DNA of 64,000 nucleotides from Acholoe squamosa (lineage: Eukaryota > Annelida > Polychaeta > Phyllodocida > Polynoidae), in the NCBI GenBank assembly GCA_949317995.1, contig OX439052.1:38317932-38381931 (forward strand), read 5' to 3'. A model generated the notes under the pieces. It saw only the letters and a program-made list of their open reading frames with translations, ran no database searches and was not told where the DNA came from. Shown here one piece after another: positions 12,071 through 23,460 of this stretch. Made by a program: the position numbers and the translations under genes. The first letter of the stretch is position 1. Each line of letters starts with the position of its first letter.

Positions 12071-13526
12071 CACAACCTTACAACCCCAATGGACTATCTC
12101 AGAGCTGTGCAGTGATCATTGCTTAAAACATGACTCTTTTTGTCATGATTAATCAAAAAGTGTGATGGTAAATTGTCCTATGAGGAAAATAGTTACCCAC
12201 ATTGATAGACCACAGTGAAATTTATATTTCCAAAAAGCTATAGATCTGCTTTACTACATACATTTAAGGTTAAGAGAGTGATTCATTTCACCCTTTTCAT
12301 TGTCTTCAAGATACAGGAATGCAGCCATGGTGAGTCTACTCTCAAAGGCTGCATTCAAGCATCATGACTAACTTTACGGCTAATGACACATATTAGACAC
12401 TTCATATTAGTTTCACCGCATGATGCATGAATTGCATTATTGCATTACACCACCCGTAAAGGTATAAGGAGTAGATAATCCCTGGGGTGCCCTCTGGCGG
12501 ATTGGAAAGTCATTAGAGCCTGATGTAATCCAGATGTAATTAGAACTGGTAATTAGGCGGGCTGGGATCCCCCGCGGTGACACATTATTAACTGGTGACA
12601 TATGGCTGATGGGCTCAAGCAGCTCAGAAAACTCCCCTACCTCCTGATCCCAGTCTCACAATGTAAATGTGGAGATGTGCTTGACAGTGCTATAGGCCGC
12701 AGTATGGATGTCCAGTGGGGCGGCCATTGCTTGATCTGATACCTGGCGAGATAAGCACTGATAACAAGCAGCATGATTGCAAGATGGGATTATCCCCAAT
12801 ACAGGAATGGACACCTGTTTTTCCCCCTTTCCCTCTAGGTGGCAGAACCAGGCTGGATGAGGATGTCACACTCTGTGGCTGGGTGGAGGAGAGATCTATA
12901 CATCTTCTCTGCTTGAAATATTGTCTCAATCATGTTAAGATCTCAGCTGTTCGTTTTGATCCATTAGCAGCAAAAGGCTGCACTTTAATGAATGTTCACA
13001 GGGTACGCTCCATATTGTGCCCATTGTTTATACCCAAGATAACTGATATCCTAATTAGGAGGTCTGCTCAACACATCATGTTTTTATATGCATATCTTCC
13101 ACAAAAAGGGTGTGATGTTTGGCCATTTTGAAAAAAAAACATCCAGACCAACAACATAATATGTGTGGTCTTCAGGAGAGTATGCAATGCGATTAGCTGT
13201 AGTGCTCTCAGGAATAGTGGCCGATCCATAAGGTAATTTCTGCATGTGGATGTTGATGTTCTACAAAATGTGCAAGAGCAATTCCATATAGCAATAACTT
13301 GTTGATTTCTGAGAAGCAGCACATATCAGGCGAAAAGTTCCTCAGACTTTCGTGAACAATAATACCAGAAAAGATGTTGTGTAACCTTAATAGGGCAAAA
13401 ATTGTGTTCGCCTGCAGGTCGTGGAGTAACCAGAATTACCGTTGTAATTACTTTATTGGTATCGTGTCCTCGGACGGTAAGAAAATCTCCTGCAGTGTAA
13501 TTAATCTCCACACTCTAGGTGATGGC
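12071..13526. other. host DNA, no gene supported
   Basis: About 12300-12470 carries the ATGCATGA-rich dispersed repeat. A 138-codon ATG frame at 12715-13131 has no recognisable domain and no splice or promoter support, so I do not call it. Confidence 0.4.
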
Positions 13527-13725
13527 TACACTCTAAGAAATTACAGTTGAACCAACCAGGAATCGTTATAAATTGAAGAGTGAATCACTATAATTCTGAA
13601 GCAATGCCCCAGATGGCAGTACAGTCAAGCTCTGTGTTTCAAGGAAACTCTGTAAAGATAATGATAAAGATTTTGCTCAAAACGTGCAAACCGTCATTAT
13701 TTGACAGCATTTTTTTTACAGTGTA
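13527..13725. mobile_element. small MITE with TACACTNTAA termini
   Basis: The ends are TACACTCTAAGAAATTAC and, inverted, TACACTGTAAAAAAAATG. The ~199-bp length, short imperfect terminal repeats and lack of coding capacity fit a MITE. Confidence 0.5.
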
Positions 13726-14283
13726 CAATATCTTTACTCTCCTCTAAAGGTTGCACTTCTGCTTTAAACTCCCTCCCATGTCTCGTATGAATGCCGGCAG
13801 TAGTCAGACTTTGAAATCTTTATCTGTGCTATACAGAGCTACTGTGTAAGTACTTGTGAACAAACGAAAAGAAAAAATGGGTCAAAAGTGTCACTCGGAA
13901 TGTTGCAGCCTATTTGCCGCAATTGGGGCACAGCAAGTGTGAAAAAGTTTTTGTACAGACAGATTATGGTCAGTGCCTGGTGTCTTTGTCACGGTTCTTC
14001 TTGTTTTTCTGCACTGATCTCACACCCCACAGAGGCAGACTTATTGCTAAGTACTTCCTGTTGGTGTCTAGGCAACAAGCACATTGCAATTGCTCTTTTT
14101 TTGAGCATGAAGGCGCTTTACCCGGTCCTTATATGAGCCCAGCACTATGGGTTTAAGTACATAAGATTGATTTCAATAATTCCTTAACTAATATGAGGCT
14201 GGCACTTACTCGAGACAGGTGTTTATGTAATACCCCAGTACTTATATGGTTTATTCCCCATGGACACTATCTAACCCGCCTCA
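13726..14283. other. host DNA, no gene supported
   Basis: Two overlapping ~80-codon frames (13888-14156) have no recognisable domain. Nothing else is visible. Confidence 0.35.
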
Positions 14284-14386
14284 AGCTTGCTGGTGATGGC
14301 GAAATCACCTGCTTGGAGGTGGGTGATGATGCACTGATGCCCTGCTTGAGGACAGTAATGGTGGAGAGGTCATATGACCATTCCTC

Positions 14387-14435
<49 letters not shown>

Positions 14436-14772
14436 TATATATATATATGTAAACAAAACTGACAGCCGACTCACGGTTGTCAGTCACTTATGGATGGTGT
14501 AGGCACAGTACCTTAGCCCTCCCCTTCTAGTCTTATTAGAGCTTGGAGTATGACTATTTGCTTAAGAATTCATCTCAAATCATTTAGATTCCACTATCAC
14601 TGCACGCCGGGCTGCTGACAGGCTTTTGAGGCCATCATTGCATGTGATGTCATGACCTTATGACCCAATTGCACCCAGAATGAGGCTCTCCACCATCACT
14701 ACCCTCAAGCAGGGCATCAGTGCATCATCACATGCCTCCAAGCAGGTGATTTCGCCATCACCAGCGAGCTTC
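14284..14772. repeat. foldback repeat with an (AT)n tract inside
   Basis: About 14284-14375 is repeated inverted at about 14685-14772. Shared blocks are 'gctggtgatggcgaaatcac', 'ctgcttggagg' and 'gatgatgcactgatgccctg'. By eye the arms are more than 90% identical over about 85 bp. The loop contains an (AT)n run at 14390-14448. Confidence 0.85.
14390..14448. repeat. (AT)n microsatellite
   Basis: Nearly pure AT dinucleotide repeat with one AAAT interruption, lying inside the foldback loop. Confidence 0.95.
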
Positions 14773-15489
14773 ATGTATGTGATTTCTGTCCACAGGGCTG
14801 ATGTTTCAATAAAGCTAGTGGTATCTTTGGCTTCTTCAAGCTATTTCTAGACATTTCAAGTCTTATTTTCACATCCTTATGGGTGTAATGTAATTACTGT
14901 AACGTAATGACATAACTAGGTAATTACCTAGTCAATTACCAGCTGATTAGGTATTAACTTATAGATTCTACAAAATGACAAGAGTGCACTGAATTTGACA
15001 TAGTAATAACATCAGGAGGCTGTTTCAGGGCAGCCTGAGAGTGCCCCATCTTGCCAATGTTAGTGTCAGACTCAGTATTGCAGCAATGTTAGACTTAGTG
15101 AGAGAGCCAATTTAGTGCTATCTTTAGGAAGCAATGTTAGCACCATGAACATACCTACCTCTGTTACCTCTTGCTTGTTGCAATGGTAGACATGCACGTT
15201 GCTAGCATAGGGTATTTATGGTATACCATATAGGGTTCAGCTAGGATAGGTGATATACGGTTAACCCCTATATACAAAGCCACTGAATCTTCACTTGGTA
15301 GAGCAGTAATGGGAGATCTGCAGATTATATTGCAGACCAATTTTGTAAGTGTTGCCAATAATGCTCAGGGGTGCACACAGGACCAGTATATAGCAATGTT
15401 TTTTTTCAAATAATCTAATTGGCCAAATTGCCAATTTTGGTGCTAAACCAAAAATATACACACTGGTTTGCAAGGACAATGGCCGCTTA
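14773..15489. other. host DNA, no gene
   Basis: No coding sequence or clear structure was recognised. Confidence 0.35.
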
Positions 15490-16990
15490 GTCAGTGTTAT
15501 CCCTGGCATTCAATTCAAACATCGAGAGAGACAATTTTGACAGCAGGAGGAATGCCTCAAACGTCCATAAACGTGAATTTTGAGACACATACAATTAACC
15601 GCTCTGCACTTGAACATTTTAAATGATCATGATAGGACTCCATCATTGCACATGTGACGGTGGACTAATGGCATCTCCAACGATGTTTCATTATCTTCAA
15701 TTTTGAATCTGAACTAAAAGTAGGGTTGGTCAGTAACCAACTATATTTACCCTGACCTTGAGCACTTTTACTCACCGAAAACTTCTAATTCTAGAAAAAT
15801 GATGTGACTACATCTGTTGAAGGATGATGTATTGTTTGCTTATATTATAATAACTGAGTGTTGGTTGTGGTCATTTTGCAAGGAAAGACAGACTGCTTGT
15901 GCGACTCACAGGATCAGCAAACATACAGGGATGTGCCCTTTATTTCATGGTAAGAAACTAAGAATGTAGTCTACTATTAAATTGTAAGGGAAGGCCATTC
16001 CCAAGGTGAGCGTTCAGAAATATTCAATGGTATGGGAACAACAACAAACCCAAGCGTAAAGAAACAGGTGGTGTTGACAATTGGATTTACATTTAGAAGA
16101 AGGCCTTCCAGAGGAAATACTGGTCTCAGCATCCCTGAGCCATTCAGAGCCATTTGGAGTCATTCAGAAAGGTGATTGAAAGCAGTTCAAAGTGCACCTT
16201 ACACTAGACCAAAGAGTAGTAGATGGGACCACTTCGATCTAAGAGACACTTCTATATCGACTGCTGTCAAGTGCCAGCTAAAATGTTTCATCCTCCTGAG
16301 GGAGTGATCATTGTTTAACAACAGAGGGGTTATGGGGTTTCATATGGATGTTGAAAAGTATTTTGTTCCCCCCCTCGCGAGAGTCAAAATGTTTTCAGTT
16401 TTTGCCCCTTGAACATCAAGCCCAAACGCACCCTTTTGACCACATTTGAAAATTATTTTGGTTCCCCCTTTCGTTTGGTTAAGGAGTCGAAATTGTTTGC
16501 TCACCCTCTCATTAGGGTCAAAACTATTTTGTCCCCCACCTATAGAGGATGAAGATGGTAAGCAACTGTGCCCTTTTCACCTATAGTTAAATGGAGGCGC
16601 CCTTCTGAGTTGTACTAATGTGCAGTTTTTTTTTCATTGCAAACATTTAAAATCTCTCCCCCCCCCTCAGAGGGACTGAAAAACTCCTCAAAACTCTTCC
16701 CCCGCCTGGTTAAGGGGTTGACAAATTTTTGCCCCCCTTCAAATCCCCCACTTTTGTTAAATAAAATGATCACTCGCTTAGAGTCTTACTCTCAGTTAAG
16801 TGCTGGCTGCTAGTGTCCTTGACGTGAACATTATGGTTTGCCCCCCCCCCTGTGTGTCCAATGTCTCTGATTAAGTTCCTTCTTTCCACACAGGGTGAGA
16901 CTTCAAATGGAAAATTTGACCAATTCTAGACATCACAATGGGTATCCTGCTACAGGTCACCCAAAGTGTAACGGACATAGGAATTTACTC
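15490..16990 (+). repeat. direct segmental duplication, copy 1
   Basis: Collinear with 18010-19300. Shared stretches include 'cacatgtgacggtggactaa', 'tggcatctcca', 'gatgatgtattgtttgc', 'gaagcactggtctcagca'-type and 'gtcacccaaagtgtaa'. Short indels and many substitutions separate the copies. G/C-homopolymer blocks (ccccccc) occur in both. No coding content is visible. Confidence 0.75.
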
Positions 16991-18009
16991 AACACTCTGC
17001 AGTTCACATAGCTATCAAGGGGGAGGGGGATTTGAAATGGCAAATTTGATTAGTATTAAGACATTGTGAAGGGGTTTGCTAAGATCTTGTGAATTTCCTA
17101 CTGAGAAGGACAGGAGCTATATCCATACATCAAAAGAAGCCCAAAAGCAGTCTCGAATCGTAATAATAATGAAGAATCAATGCAGTACTGGTGAGCAGAC
17201 TGACAAGCACCGATGCACCACCAGTACTGCATTGGTGCTTCATGCTGACTAAGAAACATTCCATGTGTTTTTAACTTTGAAAATAAAATAAATATACTTT
17301 CAGAGCAGGTAGCGACTCATACAATATTGTCAAATGGAAGGTATTGATAAACTCTTAATCAAGTGATATCTAACTGAAATTTGAAGGTCGGTGACCTATC
17401 TATCACACTGGTAAAACAGGTCACATATGGAGAGGGCATTTGCATTGAAGAAAATTACTTATCAATAAAATCATAGTTTTGGGGATGGAAGGAGGTAGAA
17501 AAGTGAAAGGACAGAGAGATAGGCAAGGGAAAAATCCTTCAACAGGTTCCTTTGTTTTCCAAAGGGCCCCTTTGTAAGTTAGAAAGATGAAAGGTAGATA
17601 ATATCTCACAGAAAACCAGACAACTACCATGAAAGTTAATGAACTTTCACTACATCCAATCATTGACAATGATGGATGTTTTTCATCAATAAGGAAACGT
17701 TTCAAGGCTATTCAAACTTCTTTATTAGGCTAGTCGTCAGAAAGTTAGAAAGATAGGGTGTCAAGAAAAAAGGAGGCAGGAAGGGAGTGGAACATGAATG
17801 TAGGAGGCAGGAAGACAGGTAGGGAAGCAGAGTAGATAATGCACAGCGGCAGAAACTTTTAGACTTTAGCCAACAGGATAAGTACATATAGGAATGTATC
17901 TTAGATTATTCTACTAGCCAATTGCAATTATCTGTTTCTGAATTAAATCTAGAGAAAAAGAAGACCCTTACATGCAGTCAAGACTGCGAGCCATTGGCTA
18001 TCAGGCCGT
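16991..18009. other. spacer between duplicated segments, no gene
   Basis: I see no gene. A 94-codon minus frame at 17421-17705 is hydrophobic low-complexity without support. About 17745-17830 is an AGG/GAAG-rich purine stretch. Confidence 0.35.
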
Positions 18010-19300
18010 TGTTAGTGTCTATTCCTGTCATTTCAATTTGAACACCTTGCGCATTGAGAAAGCAGCAGCGGAAAGCCTCAAATGTCCATAAAAGTAAATT
18101 TTGTGACAGCTATAATTAACACCTCTGCACTTTAACGTTTTTAATGACCATGATAGGAGTCCATCATCACACATGTGACGGTGGACTAATGGCATCTCCA
18201 GTGATGTATGATTTTCTTCAATTTTGAACCTGAGCTAACTGTAGGGTTTGTCACTACACAACTGGATTTGGAAACAAATTACTGTGCACTATTATGCATA
18301 GAACACCTCTAATTCTGGGAAAATGCCTTGACTACATCTGCTGTAGGATGATGTATTGTTTGCATACCAAAATACTTTGAGTATTAGGTGTGGGATTGTT
18401 TGCAACGAAAGTCAGACCACTTGTGTGACTTATAGGATCAGCAGGGGTGTGCCCTATACTAAACTAGTCAGCAGTTGAAGACAATTGTATTTACATTAGA
18501 AAAGGGGCCATCACAAAATTAATGATGTCATGGGGCTACCTCTCTGCATGACCAAGCATGCCTAGGGAGGGGAGGGGGATCAGAAAGTGCATAAAAATGC
18601 ATGACCTCATTTGTGGATGGCCCTAGAAAGCTTTTCAGAAGAAGCACTGGTCTCAGCAGCCGTCAGCCATGGAGAGCCATTGAGAGTCACTCAGAAAGGT
18701 AATTAAAGCATTTCAAAGTGCAGCTTACACTACACCCATAGCAGTAGATCGGACTACTTGGAGGTAGGAGTCACGTTTATAGCAGTTACTATCAAGTCCC
18801 AGCTACCTGTTTCATGCACCTTATGAAGTGATCATTTCTTAACAGCAGGAGGGGGTCGTGCAGATCCGAGGGTCAATTTTCTTCGCCTTTGTAAGGGGTG
18901 AAGATGGTGTGTGAATGCAATCTTTTGACCTAAAGTAATATGCACATGTTTTTTTTTTATTTGTTTTTTTTTGTTGAAAACAGGTAAAATCAATTTGAGC
19001 AACCCCTCCGAGGGGCTAAAAGGATCCCCCACTCAAAGAGTTAGAAAATTTGGCCCCCTCTCCAACCCACCACCCCCCCTGGTAAAAAAAAAAGTGATAC
19101 CTCCCTTCGAGTCTTAGCTAAGTGCTGACTGCCTAGTGCCCTTGATCTGATCGTAATGGCTTGCCCCCATGTGCCCAAAATCCATTGTCGAATTCCTTCT
19201 ACACAGAGGGTGAGACTTGGAATGGAAATTTCGACTAATTCTAGGACATCACAAAGGATATCCTGCTACAGGTCACCCAAAGTGTAATGGCCATGGGACT
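18010..19300 (+). repeat. direct segmental duplication, copy 2
   Basis: Second copy of 15490-16990, about 2.5 kb downstream in the same orientation. It is shorter, through indels in the G/C-homopolymer region. Confidence 0.75.
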
Positions 19301-19576
19301 GTATTCTACAGTTTGTGTAATTAACCAACGCAGGGTCACAAGAAACATGGAATGATGTATTGGGCAAAGCCAACCTTTCAAGGGAGCATTTTACTGCTAC
19401 TCCTGAAGTGAAAGGCATGACAAGTTGCCTGCCCCCAATGTGCCCAATATCTCTAGAGGTCAATTTAAAAACAAACATACCACTACCCCAAAGCAATGGT
19501 AGCAAAGTCCATGCCTATCACTAGAAAATAAAAAGTGCAAAGGCAATTGCAGTTGTTATTTCTGAGCGAGCTACTG

Positions 19577-20440
19577 CACTGCAAAAATGGTGTTTAGATC
19601 CTAAACACAATTCTAAACATACTCTTGTCACGTTTTTCTAATCACTTTAGGTTCCTAAACATGTTAAGCCAAACAATGTGTTTAGCTCAAGTGTTTAAAA
19701 ATCTAAGTGTTCAGGTTCAAATTTTTGTGTTTTGATATCTATGAAATTTTGTGTTTAGGTGTCTTAATGATTCGATGGAAATTTAGGGGCTGCAAACTTT
19801 GCATTAAGAAAATAAAGGATTATCTTTTATTTGTTTTCTCATTTATCTTGTGGGGGACATCAGGTATTTAGATGTCTCCAAAGATGTCATGCATGGGTAT
19901 AGGCATTCATGTATACAGTGCATTAGAATAAAACACTTGAGAAACTATAACAGGTAGGCAGGAGGGGCATTGCTTCGGTCTTTACAAAGTAACATAAAAC
20001 ACATGTCAGTCATGAAAACTATTGATTATTTCATGCCAATGATGATGGTGTAAGGTGAATTCAGTCATCTCTTTATTGTCATTTCTATTTTCTTAACATT
20101 CCATGAAATGAAACCAAGTTCAATATGGAATTTGGGGAAATTTGTCAAAACAATTGATTGTGATTGTGTGTTTATAGTCCATTCACAGGTAGTGCTGCTG
20201 CCTGGTGTGTATCTGACATAAAAGTGTATAAACATACTGATGTTTAAATCTAAACACCTAGTATTCAATGTCTTAGGCTCTACATCTAAACATTTTTAGC
20301 AAAAATGTTTATGTATTTAGAATAAAAGTTTTTATTTCTTAAATGTGTAGTTGATGAGACACCTAACTGACCCATATGTTTAGATGTGTTTAGACCTAAA
20401 CATGTTTAAAATCTAAACACCGTTTTTTTGAGTTGCAAGC
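19577..20440. mobile_element. MITE-like element rich in GTTTAG/CTAAAC
   Basis: The left end reads TGCAAAAATGGTGTTTAGAT and the right end, inverted, reads TGCAACTCAAAAAAACGGTG followed by TTTAGAT. GTTTAG or CTAAAC words recur roughly 20 times, concentrated near both ends, as expected of subterminal transposase-binding repeats. No transposase ORF is present, so it would be non-autonomous. Confidence 0.6.
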
Positions 20441-21228
20441 CGCGTAAGCGGCCGGGAGTGTAGCGACCGTGCAACTCCATTATGTTTTCGGTTTGCCTAT
20501 CCGTGGTCCTTGCAACATTTTTCTTGTTGCAGTGAATGGTGCACTATGAAAAGGTCTTATAATCGACAAGATTGGGCAGCACTACCATTGCTGATGGGGG
20601 GGGAGTGATGTTGGGTCGTTTTCACCTCCAGATTGAGTTCTTTCTTTCATGACACTACAAAATAGGGGAGGGGGGGGGGGGTCTTTGGCACCATTCGGCC
20701 CTTAAGGAATTGATAGGGTTCAAGAAGGTTGAAGTAAAAGAGCACTTCTTCTGATTATAAAGATAAAAGACTATCATTGTACACACATACATAGCCTTCT
20801 AAGACGGACAATTTATCTTTGACAAACATACTTTCACTGCAGACCCAACTAAGGAACAAAAATAGAAACTCATCTTGGAAAGTGAAGAACATTTTATTGA
20901 TCCTGTTCACTGGACGAGATGCATAGTGGGCGATAGTGGGAGATGAGCAATATATGAATTGAATCAGCATGCCCTGGATTTCCTGTATGGTGGTGCCCTG
21001 AGGTGAAAAACGCTCAGGGCACCAGAGTAGTCTTGTGTCTGTAGTATATTTCAGTATAATATACAATTTAACTATGAGACATAGACATTAACAAGAGTTG
21101 TTACAAACTGAGTGTTTAGAAATTCTTTCCATTTGATTATGGCACTTTACAAAATAGGAACATTGAGAATGAGTTCCTTCATTAACTCCCCTTTCAACAT
21201 AGCATAGGTACCACGGGCTGTGTGCACA
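20441..21228. other. host DNA, no gene
   Basis: Contains a short inverted pair GAGTTGCA/TGCAACTC near 20431-20478 and poly-G runs near 20600 and 20668. The 103-codon minus frame at 20755-21066 has no recognisable domain. Confidence 0.35.
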
Positions 21229-21390
21229 GGAGGGTGTTGCTCCTATAGTAAAAGGAAGAGCTGGCTAAAAATGCCCTCATTTCCAGTCCTTTCTTTTCAT
21301 GTAGCTATAACTTGTCCCTTTTGTTGCTCACAAGTGGTCATTTAAGTACGGTGCTAAAAAAGGGGGATTTGAGTAGGTACCTATAGCTCG
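21229..21390 (+). repeat. dispersed repeat family A, front part
   Basis: GGAGGGTGTTGCTCCTATAG through GAGTAGGTACCTA. Related copies start at 42751 and 60582. Those copies continue into a tail that begins GTTGGGAGAAGTCAGTCAG, which is missing here. A tail-only copy lies at 40825-40915, on the other side of the Polinton. Confidence 0.8.
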
Positions 21391-21846
21391 ATGCGGCAAG
21401 TTGGGAACCTGAGTGTTTTCCAGTTTTGGAGGCAGCTGTGCATGTAAAATGCCTTCATTCAAAGGACATTTTTGTATATGCAGCAGAAGACAAGTCTTGT
21501 GTATGATTCTCTCTCAAAAATCATAGCAAAATATGAAAATAGAATAATTTGCTATGGATTATTCCCTCATAATACATGTCAGACTAGACAAAATGCCCTC
21601 CATAGGTCCCATATGGGCTGGAAAAGCACCATGCTCATAAATGCCTTCATCATCATCAAGATAAGAATATCTGAAGACCAGAATAATGTGAACAGGTCCA
21701 TGGTGCAAAACCCTTTTGTTTCTATCAAATTCCATCATCAGTTGTCGTTTTGACCTGATGACCCTTTGAAAACCATATTGAAATGCTATTAGAACCCCGT
21801 ATTAGGCATGTGAGGCCTATTATAATGCACTATTGAGCTATTTAGC

Positions 21847-21852
21847 TGCAAA
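21847..21852 (+). repeat. 6-bp target-site duplication, left
   Basis: TGCAAA directly precedes the AG terminus of the Polinton and is repeated directly after its right end at 40274-40279. A 6-bp duplication is the size made by Polinton integrases. Confidence 0.95.
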
Positions 21853-22254
21853 AGTAGTATATACATGCAAACTGAGCGCAATGGATTAGCTACTAACTAG
21901 GTCATGACCTACTGGTAGACCGGAAGTGACCTAGTTTCAGCCAATCAGAGGGCTGGATTTGACAGGAAGTGACGTCATAAGGTCATGACCTAGTTTTTTC
22001 GACCAATCAGAGAGCTGGATTCCATTTGACCTAGTGACCTGACCTAGTTACATAAATTAAAAGAATTGCGCAATACCTAGAGCTGACCTACTTGCAAACC
22101 GGAAGTGACCTACTAACCTACTTGCAAAAACGTATGACCTACGTATGAGGGTGCATTGCGCAATGCTTGTAAGAATTTACACAATGTTCTGATGCAATAC
22201 TTTTATGGATTTACGCAATACTTATGACTCATGCATTAAAATAAAACACAACTC
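21853..22254 (+). repeat. left terminal inverted repeat of the Polinton
   Basis: About 402 bp, matching the reverse complement of 39842-40273. By eye the outer ~200 bp are identical. The inner part has scattered substitutions and a ~16-bp indel near 22185, where the right copy has extra sequence. The repeat ends near ACACAACTC. Confidence 0.95.
21899..22007 (+). promoter_or_regulatory. cluster of transcription-factor-type sites in the left terminal repeat
   Basis: AGGTCATGACCT, a perfect palindrome of nuclear-receptor half-sites, occurs at 21899-21910 and 21980-21991. CCAAT boxes lie at 21941-21945 and 22003-22007. A perfect CRE, TGACGTCA, lies at 21970-21977. ACCGGAAGTG, an ETS-type site, is near 21919, with a similar AACCGGAAGTG near 22098. 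More TGACCT half-sites follow to about 22140. The right terminal repeat has the same set. Binding is inferred from consensus only. Confidence 0.55.
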
Positions 22255-22282
22255 ATTTATTTCACATAACAGATTATATTTT

Positions 22283-22288
22283 TTTATT
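22283..22288 (-). terminator. AATAAA polyadenylation signal overlapping the stop codon
   Basis: On the minus strand the stop TAA of the 290-aa gene is the start of TAATAAA, so stop and poly(A) signal overlap. The same arrangement is found at 30810-30816. Confidence 0.6.
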
Positions 22289-23159
22289 AGACACAATATT
22301 TACAGATGAAGACAGATTTTCCATTTCCGGGGCGTGCACATATACTACAAAAACATTTGTTGTGTGTGAATTTACTTGCTTGATACCAGCTTTGGCCAGT
22401 GAGACTTGTTTTCCATGTGTTGTGGAAACAATAACTGTTAAGTTTGGCTATGTTAGATATAGCATGCTCGAACAAAGCCTGGGCCAGGAAGTAAGTTTGA
22501 CTGTTTTTGGGTCCAGGTAAAAGACCAGATAAAAAACCATCCTTAAAGTTTACCTCAAAGGAGAAATGATTTTTCACTCCAGGTATACTTAAGGCATGAA
22601 GTTCCAGAGAGACCTGCAGACATGTGAAACAAATAGTTTTAGCAATAGCAGATACTTCCAGTTTACAATTACACTGACAAAACACTCCTACTATGGGATT
22701 ACATTCTAACTCTTGGAGAGTAAGAGCAAACTTTCTTACACTTCCTAAAGTGTACCTTGTGTAGTGTCTTGGGCAGCCAGGTTCAGTGTGCAATTGATAT
22801 ACTCCTATACACCAATCATGCATTATCAAGTTAACTTTTTTCACTCGACAATAGTACATGCAGTTTCTGTAGGCGTCCCAAAAAGCTGAAGAGAAATATT
22901 TGTACATTTTAACACTAGTTATACAGTGGTCAACAGTGTCTGGTTCAGCTCCTCTAAAATAACCAATGTTTTTTGCAGGTATTATTTCCCAAAAGAAATT
23001 CTCTGAACATCCACATGCTACAGAACTTATATCATTGTCAGGTGTTATAGAAGAAGCTTGATTATATGAAGCAACACTTTGTAAAACTGGACGCATGTAA
23101 TAGTCATAAGGTGGAGTTTCTGTGGTTTGCTCCACAAGCATAGCTTCTAAACTTTCCAT
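22287..23159 (-). CDS. Cys-rich Polinton accessory protein, 290 aa, function unknown
   Basis: First gene inside the left terminus, transcribed toward it, ATG to TAA with 290 codons. I recognise no family. More than 20 cysteines are spread through it, including C-x-C near residues 49-51 and 162-164. A C-terminal cluster reads C-x-C-x2-C and then, after a 12-residue gap, C-x2-C at the very end, so zinc binding is plausible. A GNGKS string near the C-terminus looks like half a P-loop but is probably chance, because no Walker B or ATPase fold is evident. No signal peptide or membrane span stands out. It lies downstream of PolB on the same strand and could be an early or host-interaction gene. Confidence 0.7.
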   Translation of the reverse strand: MESLEAMLVEQTTETPPYDYYMRPVLQSVASYNQASSITPDNDISSVACGCSENFFWEIIPAKNIGYFRGAEPDTVDHCITSVKMYKYFSSAFWDAYRNCMYYCRVKKVNLIMHDWCIGVYQLHTEPGCPRHYTRYTLGSVRKFALTLQELECNPIVGVFCQCNCKLEVSAIAKTICFTCLQVSLELHALSIPGVKNHFSFEVNFKDGFLSGLLPGPKNSQTYFLAQALFEHAISNIAKLNSYCFHNTWKTSLTGQSWYQASKFTHNKCFCSICARPGNGKSVFICKYCV

Positions 23160-23460
23160 GTTAAAATGGTTGCTTAAATCTAACCAGATACTAATAGTCT
23201 GGTGAACGTGACGCTATGAGTTAAGAAATCTGGTACCACTTTTTTTCTGTTCCAACTTAATTTCTTCAGCGCCGGATTTTTTATTTTTTGTCGTGAACAT
23301 GTACAGCGTTCACTTTTGTGAAAAGTTTTTTTTATTTTTGGGTGATACAGTTCACTTTTCTTACTTTTTTATTAGTTTTTTTTTCATGATACAGTACACA
23401 TTTTTTTTACCTTTGTTTTTTATTTGAAAAATGTTCATTTGAACAAAAAATATTTTCCAG

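Noticed and set aside
12715..13131. 138-codon ATG frame in the left flank
   Set aside because: No domain, no compositional or splice support, and an overlapping frame exists on the other strand.
22300..22340. P-loop (GNGKS) in the 290-aa protein
   Set aside because: It is at the extreme C-terminus between cysteine pairs, with no Walker B or ATPase fold, so it is probably chance.
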